From: Schizophyllum amplum
Lineage: Eukaryota > Basidiomycota > Agaricomycetes > Agaricales > Schizophyllaceae
Reading direction: 5' to 3'
DNA: 64,000 bases
NCBI GenBank assembly: GCA_007026445.1
Contig: VDMD01000009.1
Coordinates: 806,001-870,000, forward strand
Below, one piece after another: positions 33,696-45,059 of this stretch. The translations under genes were made by a program, and so were the position numbers. The notes under the pieces were generated by a model that saw only the letters and a list, made by a program, of their open reading frames with translations, searched no databases and was not told the origin of the DNA. Numbering within the stretch: the stretch's first letter is position 1; each line of letters begins with the position of its first letter.

Positions 33696-35536
33696 CGCGC
33701 AGAGGAAGAGAAAGAGTGGAAGGGGACGAGATAGGTGGGTAAAGGTTTGGTGGGGAAGCAAACTAAACCGTCATCATATCCCGTTGTTCTGGTTCCGTTA
33801 GATCGGTACGTATAACAAAGTAACATGGGCGCGGAGTACATCTTCCCACGCCCGCAAAGAAGCTTCAAAGTCTTCGAACCGACCTGATGTCGTGTAGACA
33901 CTTTGCTTGATAGCTGGTTCGTCGATTGTACATATCATATGTACCGGCTGGACGACTTTCTGCGGAACTTCTGCGATGAGGGCTTGGCGAGCGCGGAGGC
34001 TTGAAGCCTCTTGAAGCAGCCTCTCTCTGTACCTGAACAGAGACAGCGTGAAACGGTCACTTCAACTTAGCCCACGTGGGCACCACACACGCGAGCGCGC
34101 CATTTGTGCGCCTCCGTCCAATGGCGCGACTGGCAAGGAGTCCTCTACTTGCTCGCCGTCTCCAAGCTCGCAGTACATAGAGCATACGCTGCCTCTATCA
34201 CATCGCCTCTGGTCCGTAAACGGCAGTGCGAACTACCGCTAGAACGGAAGTTGATGGCCTTGAGAAGGTCGATTAATAATTAATAAATCTTCATGCGCCC
34301 GTACATTGAGTCACGCAGAAGCCTTGTTCCAAATCGCGGACAACGACCATCGACGGAGAAAGAGGGCAGTAAGTACCGCGATATGATGGTAGCCGGCTGT
34401 TGCCAACGGCCAACATTGAAAGACTCCTGAAGGACTCGCCGCATGACCTTCGCAGAAGCATCACAAGATATGGCGCCTCAATCGGGCGGCGGGCTCGAGA
34501 CCCCGTTTCTCGCCTCCTGGTATCATGTTAGCCGGCAAACAACCGCAAGTACTCATCTATACGTGATGTAGCGCAGCGAGACGAATTTCGACGTCGTGGT
34601 GGCGAACTTCCAGGACAGTCGTTCAAGTGGTCCTCGTCCCAAGGCCGCACATTCGTTCGGGGCTGAGCTGTTGGCATGCTGATACATAAAAGAGATGTTG
34701 AAGTCGAAGTCGAAGTCCGTCCCATTTCATGATGGCGTTCAAAGCTGGCTCCTTCGGGTTGTCTCCCAATGAGGGGACAAAGGGGTGTCTGCGCTAGGAA
34801 GTCAACAGGTCCAACTCGCGCGACAGCACGCACCTGCATGGACCTGAACGTTAACCTTGAGCATGGGCGTGAGTTCATTTTGCCCACAGTTGACCATGGT
34901 GACAGACGGCAAGCCCTTTTACGGGAGGACAAAGGGAACGCCTTTCGGGATCTGCCCACAGGTGTACGAAGGTTCCAACGATGCGCTCGAGAACATTAGA
35001 GCAGAGAGAACCCCCGGAAGGAGTTCAGAGCGCCCATGAAAGAAGTCGTAGACTCGTAGTACGCGAGCCCCTTTAAGAGGTCGAGGACAGGCAGATCGAG
35101 GCTCAGGCCGCATGCTGCTACATAGAGTTTGAGTATCGCCAGTGAATGGGCGCAATTTGAACCATTTGGAATGGGCTGGACGCAAAGGGAGCGACCATAG
35201 CAAGGCTGGAGCAAATTGCAGAAGGGAAAACGAGGAGCTTGGACTACAGCGAGAAGCTGCTGCGAGATTGGCCAGAAATTGATCCAACTGTTCAACGAAA
35301 TAAAGCAGCGCAACTGTGTACCAAAGCAGCAGAGTGACGAAGGCCGGCCCTTTTTCAGTCGCAGTCTGAAGGCTGATTCTGGGCTGATCATTGGACTCGT
35401 CGTTGGCCGGACGCAAGCTGGACAATTCGCGACTCGCGCGACGCGGAATTTCCGCTCTCGGGCAATGCCGTCAAGCGCCGCGGACTGCTCGGAGATCCTC
35501 TTGTCATCCGAACGCCCATCATCGCTGCTCATAATA
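33696..35536. other. Large intergenic region (1.8 kb)
   Basis: Several open frames of 70-215 codons occur on both strands (for example minus 34996-35643), but none shows a family pattern, typical splice structure or consistent codon use. I list no gene. A short A+T-rich island (aataattaataaatc) is at 34274-34290. The region may hold decayed sequence. Confidence 0.4.
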
Positions 35537-36944
35537 ATGAAGATCATCATCACAGGCGCGCAGTCCCACCTTTGGCCGTGTTCTCTAAGCTGATCCCGCC
35601 ATCTACAAGGCGCATCTGGGGTCCTGGGCTCTGCTATCCGCAAGGCTTTCGAATCAGCCTCTGGGAAAGGCTATGAAGTCACTTACATGTCCCACTCGCA
35701 ATCCGGGAACGGTCTTGTTCCCCTCGACCTTACGGACAGCGCGAAGGTTGAGGAGCTCTTCGTGAGCAAGAATCCTGACTGTACGCTTTTGCATACGGTA
35801 TATCCCCCGTTCAAGCTTACAAATCCAATGCGAAGGGGTCATCCACTGCGCCGCTGAGCGCCGACCGGACGTGGCCGCGAAGGTGCGTGGACGCGATACG
35901 CTCTCCGATCGCCTTAGCTGACTCTCTCTCTGCGTGGATCAGGATCCTGAGGCTGCCCGCAAGGTAAGCCCTGCCCTGCATATCGTCGTGACCTCCCCTG
36001 ATCAGCATGTCAATCCAGCTCAATGCGTCTGTCCCAGCGTACCTCGCCACGCTCTCCAAGAAGTTGAACTTCACGCTGACATACATCTCAACCGGTACGT
36101 TGATGTGTTTGGCTTGGGCTACGCTTATGAACTCGAATTGATCGTCGTGCAGACTATGTCTTCGATGGTAAGAACCCGCCGTACAAGCCCTCCTCCCCCA
36201 CGAACCCCCTGAATCTCTACGGGATCACCAAGCGGGATGGCGAGGATGCGGCTCTAGGAGTTGACGGTGCAAAGGTCATGGTCCTCCGCATACCTGTCCT
36301 GTGCGCTTCCCTTCCTCGAAGCCCGCGAGAGCGAGGCCTGACCGACTATCTTCAGCTATGGTCCTATACCGTCGGGAAAGAATTCAGAATCAGCCATAAA
36401 TATCCTGCTCGACATCGTCAAGGATCAGTCCGGCAAGACGTACAAGATGGACCACTACGCTGTCCGCTTTCCTACGAACGTTCTGGATATCGGAAAGTTC
36501 TTGGAAAAGATCTCCGGTACGTTCGCTACATAGCTTCCATGCTCTCGCGTACTCCCTCGATGTCGATTCGCTTGTGAGCCGTTGCTAATCGACTTGGTAC
36601 CCAACAGGATCCCTCGCTGACGTACCGCGCATCGTGCACTACTCTGCGAATGAGGTGTTCACCAAATACGAGATGTGCCAAATCTATGGGAAGATCCTCA
36701 ACCTCCCCATCACACACATTACCCCGGATGCTAGTGCGTACAAGAGTATGCGCCCATTTTGTGCAGCGTTGACTAATGATTTCGCGAAGCTGAACCCAGC
36801 GGTGATAGTGCAGCGTCGCGACCGAAGGACTGCCACCTTGACACGTCGGAGACTGAAGCGTACCTCGAGAAACATGGCTTGGGAGACCTGGGGACGTGCA
36901 GATTTGAGGAGTGGTGGACGCAATTCCTCGCAGCAGGCAAGTAG
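35537..36944 (+). CDS. MAT2B/RmlD-like NAD(P)-binding reductase (methionine adenosyltransferase regulatory subunit family)
   Basis: Nine exons and eight introns give 307 residues, exactly in frame. MKIIITGASGVLGSAIRKAF is the Rossmann loop. VIHCAAERRPDV, TYISTDYVFDGKNPPYKPSS and PLNLYGITKRDGEDAAL show the SDR catalytic Ser/Thr and YxxxK (Y-GIT-K). The STDYVFDG block and C-terminal EVFTKYEMCQIYGKILNLP are typical of the RmlD substrate-binding family, including MAT2B, which regulates S-adenosylmethionine synthetase in animals. Fungal members are usually annotated as dTDP-4-dehydrorhamnose-reductase-like; the substrate is not established here. The first intron (35556-35609) is best read as GC-AG. 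Confidence 0.82.
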
Positions 36945-37511
36945 ACGTGCCTCTAACCATGAAGGAACGAGTGCAAAGGCAGAAAAAACCTACTGTACAG
37001 TAGCCTTGATGTAGTATCGGGTATTCGACACGCGGGACGCTCAGCCTCAGGGCTGACTGCGTGACGAATAAACCCGATTTAATCGAACAATGGGACCGAG
37101 TCACGTGGTCATAATGACCGTGACACTCAACAAAGAAGGTCACTGGTGACTACGCGTCACATTGATCTATGATCCCCGACACGAGGTCCTTTCATTGCTT
37201 TCCCTTGCCTTCGACCCTCATCTCCCACTCCCAGATTCTCTTGAGCGTCACAGACTAGCCTACCAGTCTAACCCCCCTTCACCTCACGGCACTCTTGAGC
37301 GCTTATAAGGCTCAGTGCAGTCTCTAGGTCCGTCAAGTCCTTCAGCGCGTCGCGCCTCGCGTTCGTGCCCATTCACGACGCGACCCAGAGTCGTTGACTT
37401 ACACCGATCCGCAGATTGCACTAGACTGAGGCTAGCTCGAAAGCAAGTTCAAGCAAGCACCAAGTTCTCGTCACTCTCCGATTATCCGCTATACCCTAGG
37501 CGCCATTCATC
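36945..37511. other. Intergenic, promoter of the Pro/Ser-rich gene
   Basis: Contains TTATAAGG at 37303-37310, about 200 bp upstream of the next start codon. Nothing else recognised. Confidence 0.4.
37303..37310 (+). promoter_or_regulatory. TATA-like element
   Basis: TTATAAGG, about 200 bp before the ATG at 37512. The same TATAAGG word precedes the HMG-box and sugar transporter genes in this window. Confidence 0.35.
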
Positions 37512-38988
37512 ATGGAATACGTCGGCCAGCCACCCATCACAGGATCCGAGGCCTTCATGTGGCCTTACAAGCCATCTCACTCTGACTCTGCATACCTCTC
37601 GGAAGCTACAGACAATTGTGCGTTCAGCTAACTGCTATCTTTGTCTGCGCCATAAATCCTTGACTGACCGTCGGCATTATACAGATCGCAACAAGAACGC
37701 GGAAGCCTATTACGAACAATATCACGTCACGCGAACCACTACGCCGTCCCTCACATGTCTCCAGCTCGCCGTGCTGAACCAATGCGCCGAGTCGGACGCG
37801 CCGTCGAGTGGCGCGCCCAGGATGACTCACACGCAGTCATACTCATCCGACACGTCCTTAAGTGCGCAGTCGGGTACGACGTATTACGACAGAGCAGTCT
37901 CCCCCTTTGTTCCCGCTAATGGGTCCTCGATGTGGGGCTACGGCACGGGCGCGTCGATCTGGGGTGGCCAGCCCACCTCCATCTGGGGCGGACATAACCC
38001 GCACGCGGCGTCCCCCCAGACCGCCGCCCTCTTCGAGGCCGTGCCCGGTACGCCGTACCCGATGCCTGTGGACAGCAACCTGGCTATGACGCTGTACACG
38101 CCGCCCATCCCGAACGCGCTGCACGTCCAGCAGAGCGCCGGGCGCGAGATCGCGTTGTTGCCGCCCCGCTCCGGGTCTTCCGAGGACTTGTTCTACAAGA
38201 AGGACAATATCATCGTCGCGCACAACGGCCGCGCGAAGCGCGGCGTTGGCGTCATCGGCGACCATCTAGGCAAGCGCGTCGCGCGCAAGCTTGCTTCGCC
38301 CGCCGTGAAGGCGGGCATTGCGGCGCACGCACTCAACCACCTCGACCACGGAGTGTCGTCGCCGACGCTCTCGCCGATCTCTTTCGGCGAAGGGGCCTCT
38401 CCTCCCCGTATTGCCGTATCCACTGGCTACAGCACCGATCCGCACTTCGGCAAGGAGGTTTCCCCCGCTCTCCATATCGACGGCAAGCCGTCGAATAAGG
38501 AAGTCGCTGTCGATGGCTTGAGTCTGCCGTACCATGAGGCTTATATTCGCAACAACGCTGCGCGCTCTTTGGCGTGGACTGCGGGCTTTGGTGATGTTGC
38601 CCAGCTGGGACTCTCCGAGGCGCAGTATCGTGTGCTCGCGCTCTACGCGGCCCAGTCGGCCCAGTCGCACAACGATGCAGACCTCTCTCCCTTCGAGGTT
38701 TCACCGGCGTCGAGTGGTGTTGCCCAGGACCCGCAGGCAGCGTTCCAGGGGAAACAACCTGATCCCCGCCCGCTTCCAGGACCGCCCTCGCCCATGGGGG
38801 ATTGGCACCCAGGCCACGACATTGATCATGATGATGCGGACAAGGACAACGAGATCAGTCTCATGTTCCAGCGCGCTCTTGCCCCCGACGTCATGGTTCA
38901 GCATACTGGAGACGAAAAGTACCGCACGTGGGACCCGGATACCTGCAGGGCGCAGATCAGGCGTATCCGCGCGGCCAAATTCGAGTAG
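37512..38988 (+). CDS. Uncharacterised Pro/Ser/Gly-rich protein
   Basis: Two exons (intron 37618-37684) give 469 residues from MEYVGQPPITGSEAFMWPYK. I do not recognise a family. The N-terminal third contains aromatic repeats of the type MWGYGTGASIWGGQPTSIWG. A more structured centre reads KKDNIIVAHNGRAKRGVGVI and GKRVARKLASPAVKAGIAAH. Near the C terminus are SLPYHEAYIRNNAARSLAWT, GDWHPGHDIDHDDADKDNEI and WDPDTCRAQIRRIRAAKFE. No signal peptide or membrane helix. The basic ARKLASPAVKAG stretch and acidic tail suggest a regulatory or scaffold role, but nothing firmer can be said. Confidence 0.6.
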
Positions 38989-39436
38989 TACTTAACGCTC
39001 GAGCCTCGCGATGCGCGGTCATCGAGTGAGGCGAAGGTGTTGCTTGTATCATGTTTCTTACTCATTCTATGCTTTCCTCTTTTTATTTTTGCGCTCGGGT
39101 GGAAGCTTCTGCTCGGAAACGATGAAGGTGTTGTACTCGGAGTTGTACTGTTGTAGGATCGATTAGCGCGTCGAATATGGTGTCTCTGGCCATTGTGTCG
39201 GGAAAGACGTAGTTACAGATGTGTTGAAATTGTACTCTCAAATTGTATCCTCAAGGCGAGTCGGTGACCGCACTAGCGTAATATCAACGTCTGGGGAGTT
39301 TACAACTTCGAGAACAAAGCCTTCTATTTTCGGACGTAAATCAAATAATGACATGAGGCCACGTGGAATTTCTCTCGTCTCACGCGCAATTGCCGAAGTG
39401 CGCGCCACGACTTGCCTTTGACCACATATCACCGCC
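38989..39436. other. Intergenic
   Basis: 3' flank of the Pro/Ser-rich gene and upstream region of the Sec2-domain gene, with T-rich tracts around 39075-39100. No gene. Confidence 0.4.
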
Positions 39437-42368
39437 ATGGCCGCCGACGGCGACGCCGAAGTGAACGGCGCTGGCGCCCATGACTCTCAGAAGGACGCCG
39501 TTCGCGAGAACTACAAGCACCGCGACTCAGAGGCAGAAGCCATGGTCATCGACTCCCTCCGCACCCAAGTCCAGGACCTCTTCACGCAAGTCACCCAGCT
39601 CAACGGCAAGCTCGTCAAGTCCTACAACCGCGTATCGGATCTCGAGGACGAGCTCCATGTCTCCACAGAGCAGCTCCGCTCTTCATCCGCCAAGGTCTCG
39701 TCCCTCGAGGACGAACGGACTCAGCACCTCGCCGCGCTCAACACCGGACTGCTTGTCGAGAAGTCCCATGTCACGACGGAGTTGAACCGTCTCATGGAGA
39801 AGGCGACAGAGGAGGCGGCTCAGCGCGGACAGGCTGAGAGTGCCCGCATAGCGATTGAGAAGGACCTTGACGACCTCAGCGCTAGTCTCTTCGACCAGGC
39901 CAATACCATGGTCGCGGAGGCACGCTATCAGCGTGCTCTCAGCGAGCGCAAGGTTGAGGAGTCTGAACGCGCCCTCAAGATCGCGGAGGAGGCCGTCGCA
40001 ATGATGCAGGCGCAGATGCAGGCGCTGCAGGAGGAGAAGGAAGTTGCGATGCGCCGTGTACGCGAAGCGCAGATGCGTATGGGCAAGGGGAAGTGGGCCG
40101 ACCGCGGAGAGGATATCGTCAAACCGATGCGCCTTCTCAGCTCGCATTCCCCCTACCAGGAGTTCCTCCTCTTCGTCGCGCACCTTCGAAGCATCCACCC
40201 TCAGTCGCCGCAGGCGCCAGCGATGACAACACTACTGCAGCTGCCGTTCCTCGCGCGCATGCTGAACGAGGACTCGTGCGTGACTTGCATATTCTGCCGA
40301 GCTATCTACTCACTCTCCGCTCAATTCCAGCGAACCCACGCTTCGGCTCGACCTCGCGCCGTCACTCAATTGGCTTTCACGACGCTCTGTCCTCGCTGCC
40401 ATCCACACCGGGCAGCTCACTATTGAGCCTATGTCTGCGGCCGCCTTCGCACAGGAGGTCCCTGCTGTGCTCGGCGGTGGCACCGTTTCGTGCGCCATGT
40501 GTGGCACGGTCATCTGCTCCGCGCCTTCTGAGTCGCTACAGAAGCCACCACAACACCCCTCTATATCCGGACTACCACAGTTCAATGCCCGCTCGTGGTC
40601 CAAATTCTCCAACCCCTTCGCGTCTAGTAACGGAACTGCGTTGGGCAACCCGGCGTCTCCCACCACACCCCAACCACTCCCATCACAAGTGTTCATATTC
40701 CGCCTGACCTTCCCCACTGGTACATCTACCGGCGCCCTAGCATCTATACCTTTGCCTCTCGGCATATCTTCTGGCCCAGGATCGCCGGGGCGCCCCTCCT
40801 CATCCGCGCTCAGCTCTCCACAATCCTACACCAACGGCCACACGCACAGCCACTCCCACTCTAGCACGACAACAACCATCTATCCTCTGTGCCCAGATGG
40901 GTGGTGTCTTTCCCGCATGCGCACGACATGTTCCCTGTGGGCCTTTGTCCGCACCGGCATTGTCGACAAGGTTTGGGAAGAAGAGGTTCCGAATATCCCC
41001 CCTGCTATATCGCCGGTCACAACACCTTCGGGCGAGAAGCCGCCAGTACCTCCACGCCGCCGCGGGTTGTGGGGCATGGCGAGTGCGCTAGGTGAGCGCG
41101 CGGCGAGCTGGACCGATGGCTCTAAGAGTCCGTCCAGTCCGTCGAAGAAGCCGAGTTTGGAGAAGGCGCCCTCGATGGAGAGTACACCATCAGCGGAGAA
41201 GACCCTACCTGAGATTCAGAAGGGCTTGCCGTCCCCGCCACCCGTACACCCGACGATGTCGAACCCGCCAGCTTCGAAACCGCCCTTGCCTCGTCGCAGT
41301 GTGGCACGGACGAGCTCGGAGGAACCGACAGTCACACCGACACCGCCGCCTACTGCGCCGCCACCGCTGCCGCGCCGACACGAAGCGCGTTCGCCTGCCA
41401 CTGCTGCATCTATACCCGCGCCGCCTGCCTCTCCGCGGACGGTCCCGCTTCCTGAGTCGCGCCCCGGCACTCCTGTACGCGCGGGTCCGGCGTCGCGGCC
41501 TGGTACCCCGACAGGCGGCCCTCCAATCCTTCCGCCGCGTGCTGCGGCGCGGTTGAGTATGACCGCGGGCACGCCGCCACCGAGGGCGGAGACGCCGCCT
41601 GTCGCTACTGGAGGCCCACCGCCGGTGCCGCGGCGCGCTGTGGCGAGAGGCGCACGGCCGATGTCGGCGCACATCCGCAAGAGCAGCGATCTGGGTGCGT
41701 CGCCGCTAGCGGCAGCACTAGCTCCAGCGGTCGACGCACCGGCTCCAGCAGCTGATGTACAGGCGGGTGACGACGAGGAAAAGGAGGGTCGCAAAGTGTC
41801 GCCGCCGGCTATGAAGGAGGAGGGATCCTCTGATACGGAGGCTGCGTTTGTGGACGCGCATGAGGAGCAGCCGTCGGAGGGTGGCTCGGAGCGCAAGTCG
41901 ACGGACGGTTCAGAGAGAAAATCGCTCGACGCTGTGCCGGAGTCTTCGGATGCTGCTGCTGAGCCGTCGATATCTGCTGAGCCTTCGAATTATGAAGTCG
42001 CGCCCCCGGAGGGTATTCCTGTGGAGGCGTCTGTGGATAACACGGACCCAGAACCTTCACCACAATCTATCATCCTCTCGCCCAAACCGACGCCTGCGGC
42101 ATCCTTGGCACCGACGGTCTCGCTCGATAGCGAGACGTCAGAGCAGGACGACGCTACCATCAAAGAGGTCAGCGGTATCGACGGCGTTGTGAATGGCATC
42201 AACGGTGTCTCGTCTGATGCCGCGGAGGACGACAGCGCTAGCGCTTCGGAGGAAGACGCGGCGAAGTCCGGGATCTACGTTGGAGAGGCGACGTGGGAGG
42301 AGCGCACTTGGAAGGAGCTCGTGCGCTTGCGCGAGGACATGTTTTGGGCGCGGATTGGGCGGCGGTAG
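39437..42368 (+). CDS. Sec2-domain Rab guanine nucleotide exchange factor
   Basis: Two exons (intron 40276-40330) give 958 residues from MAADGDAEVNGAGAHDSQKD. A long parallel coiled coil (residues about 40-210) contains the Sec2/Rabin8 signature EKDLDDLSASLFDQANTMVA and ERALKIAEEAVAMMQAQMQA, the surface that opens the nucleotide pocket of Sec4/Rab8. It is followed by a folded region (YQEFLLFVAHLRSIHPQ, APSLNWLSRRSVLAAIHTGQ) and a paired-cysteine segment (SCAMCGTVIC). The rest is a long Pro/Ser disordered tail with several PPLPRR or PPVPRR SH3-ligand-like motifs. The last 30 residues (WEERTWKELVRLREDMFWAR) look helical and conserved. The likely role is polarised exocytosis at the hyphal tip. 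Confidence 0.87.
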
Positions 42369-42948
42369 GTGTCATTTGTGGCGGACGATAGAGACGATTG
42401 GTGCTGGGCGGTGAGCGCAATCGCGGTTGGTAGGTCGGCGCGAGTTGTGGCACGGGGATCTTGGTTATTCACAATCTACAGTTGTTCATGTACGTCTCCT
42501 GTTCGATGGTTCTGTGATATACCTAGCCCTCTCACGGGTTGTCGGCGCCTGTTACTATTCGCATGGCATAGGACAGTACTATTTATCTGCGTGTTTAAAC
42601 ACTACTTTAGAGGCAACCTATAGCTTTCGACTATCTACCATTCGCGTGCAGTGTCTCAATATCCGAGTCTAGATGAAGCATTGTTGAAGCTTGAAGCACG
42701 ACGTACTCAAGTCTACGGCTTCCTGCTTGAGGTCCACCCAGGGTCCACCGGTGCCCGCGTGGAGTATTGCCGGTCTGACCGGCAGGACAGTGATCAGTCC
42801 AAGACGCTGTAGGTTCTCAACGTCGTACATTGTGATCCCCCCATCCTCCCCCGCGAGTTGGATTACTTTTGAAGGTCTCTCGTTCTGCGAAACGCTTGAA
42901 GCCCGAAATCAGTACAAGTACGCGCCACCCGCGTCATCTCCTCGCATC
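42369..42948. other. Intergenic
   Basis: No coding sequence supported. It carries the upstream region of the phosphopantothenate-cysteine ligase gene. Confidence 0.4.
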
Positions 42949-44295
42949 ATGTCAACATCGGCGGGCCAATCGTCTCGAATGGATGCTTCCCCGTTACCCC
43001 ACCCATCCTCCCAACCCTTCGTCTCCTCTTTCGAGCCCACAACATTCTCAGCGGACAGTTACTTCGCCACCCAGCCCGCTCCCCCAAACCTCGCGCGCGA
43101 TGCGGCAGGCGTCCGCGCTTTCGTCGAGCAATGTCGCGCAAGGGGACAGAGGATAGTGCTCATAACGGTGTGTCTGCTTGATTCGCATTCCGATCGTACT
43201 CATTCGTGTCTGTAGAGCGGCGGTACGACCGTCCCGCTGGAACTCAACGTGTGCGTGGGTGCACGCCCAGCACACGCATTAAAGCTCACTCGTCCCATCC
43301 CTCACACACATCCTCCAGCGTCCGCTTCCTGGACAACTTCAGTGCAGGGACGCGTGGCGCAACGTCCGCCGAGTACTTCCTCCGCGCGGGCTACGCTGTC
43401 ATCTTCATGCACCGGCAGTTCAGCCTGCAGCCCTTCAGCCGGCACTACTCGCACTCCACGAATCCCTTCCTGGATCTGCTTGAAATCCATCAGGACCCAT
43501 CCAACCCGTCCGCGACGAAGCAGATTATCGTCGCCCCGGAGCGCCGCGACGAGCTCCTTGAGGTCCTCGCCGCCTACAAGGACGTTCACGACCGCGGCGT
43601 GTTGCACACCCTCACTTTTGTGACTGTCAACGACTACTTATGGTTGCTCCGCGCAGTGAGCAAGGAGCTTGCGGTTTACGGGCGCGAGGTGATGTACTAC
43701 CTCGCCGCGGCTGTCAGCGATTTCTTCCTGCCGACGCAGAAGATGGTGAGGCACAATTCACTCGCACTCTAGCACTGCATCATCTAACCTCTTTTCCAGT
43801 CCGAACACAAGATTCAGTCAGGCAAGGGGAGCTTGCAGATCGAGATGGACCAAGTCCCCAAAATCTTGAAACCCATGGTCGACCAATGGACCCCAGATGG
43901 CTTCGTGGTCTCGTTCAAGGTTAGTGTGTGGACCACTGAACCTCTGGCCGAGTAACACATCACTGACATCTCCCCAGCTCGAGACCGACCCCACACTGCT
44001 CATTCCCAAAGCACGCGGCGCGCTCGAGCGGTACGGGCATCAGGTCGTCATCGGGAACGATCTGAACCGCAGGAAGCACGAGGTCGTATTCGTGTCACGG
44101 AAGGTGGGGCAGACAACCGAGGAGCAGGCGTCGCAACAAACCAGCGCGAAATCGGCATCCACCTTCGAGGAAACCTGGCTGCGCATTGACGCGGACGCGC
44201 GACCGGGCGTCGCCCCGCACCATGCGAAGGAGATCGAAGAGGACATCGTCGCGGAGCTGGCGAGACGGCATAGCGAGTGGGTGAAGGGACTGTGA
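42949..44295 (+). CDS. CAB2: Phosphopantothenate-cysteine ligase (coenzyme A synthesis)
   Basis: Five exons (introns 43168-43215, 43251-43318, 43746-43799, 43920-43977) give 372 residues. Core motifs of eukaryotic PPCS: SGGTTVPLELNVVRFLDNFS, AGTRGATSAEYFLRAGYAVI, MYYLAAAVSDFFLPTQKMSE, DQWTPDGFVVSFKLETDPTL and ARGALERYGHQVVIGNDLNR. The enzyme joins 4'-phosphopantothenate and cysteine, the second committed step of CoA synthesis, in the cytosol. The AAAVSDF loop and GNDLNRR helix bind nucleotide and substrate. Length fits fungal homologs. The start at ATG 42949 follows a non-conserved Ser/Pro leader; no nearer conserved ATG exists. Confidence 0.93.
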
Positions 44296-44510
44296 ACAGG
44301 CGGTTAAGCGCGGTGCACAGGCGGTTGAGCACTGTATGCAGGCTGCTGTCAATGTAGGTTGCAAGTACCCTATCTATGTACTCCAGTGTAATCGTCATGA
44401 ATTTGTACATCATACGATATCTTCTCGCACTGATGCCGACCAACTTCAGCAACCTTGGAGACAGGCGCCGTCTGTTGCAAAAACAAAACATGTAACGGAA
44501 CTGACGCGAA
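44296..44510. other. Short intergenic
   Basis: Contains three imperfect copies of the word CAGGCGGTTRAGC at 44298-44345, just after the CAB2 stop; otherwise empty. Confidence 0.4.
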
Positions 44511-44596
44511 TTCCCCACAGCCGACTTGAACGACTGACCTCCTCATAGCGTCTGGTGAGATACTAGTGAGGCGCTCTACCACTGAGCTAGCAGGGA
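44511..44596 (-). tRNA. tRNA-Thr (anticodon AGT), with 14-nt intron, second copy
   Basis: The mature 72-nt sequence is identical to the copy at 2342-2427, with the same acceptor, D, anticodon and T stems and discriminator A. The 14-nt intron after anticodon position 37 differs in sequence (TCTCACCAGACGCT here, CCTCAATGGATGCT there), as do the flanks, so this is a dispersed functional copy and not part of a recent large duplication. Confidence 0.93.
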
Positions 44597-45059
44597 CTCA
44601 CTTGAATGCAGGACGTGCTATACAAATATACAAATACCAGGGCTACGCACATTGCTGGTGAGGATACACGCAGAACGTCTGGACGCAGCATTTTGCGTGT
44701 CTGCCTTAGAGACCAGCATTTGGCATGGCAGAGGTATATACCACGGGCATGTTCATCCTTGTGACGGAAAAGATTGCCAATTAAGCCAATCACGCAGGAC
44801 ATTGCCTCAGCAGATGTATATTGTGTATGTAGCCAGGATGCCAAATTCAGGGTAGGGTGTTATAGGTAAACGGGGTCTCGGACCAGGGAGAAGTGCTCGT
44901 CGCTCACGACCCTGAGAGCTAGCTAGCTAGCAAGGCAAAAGAGTAAACAGCCCGAGTGTGAGCAGACAATGGAAGCGGGAGCCCGAGACGCGCTGCGGCT
45001 CAAGCTTCACTCTGGCTTCCGAAAGAGCAAAGAAGTCGAGAGCAGGAGAGGTGAGCGGC
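44597..45059. other. Intergenic
   Basis: Upstream flank of the tRNA and 3' flank of the first AA9 gene. A GCTA tandem (agctagctagctag) lies at 44920-44934. No gene. Confidence 0.4.

Noticed and set aside
33860..33900. tR​NA-like TTCGAA word near 33873
   Set aside because: No matching acceptor, D or anticodon stems could be paired around it.
34996..35643. 215-codon open frame on the minus strand in the large intergenic region
   Set aside because: Composition looks random, no conserved blocks, and it overlaps the real start of the MAT2B-like gene on the plus strand.
41205..41896. Long Arg- or Gly-rich open frames overlapping the Sec2-domain gene
   Set aside because: Shadows of the Pro/Ser-rich tail in other frames.
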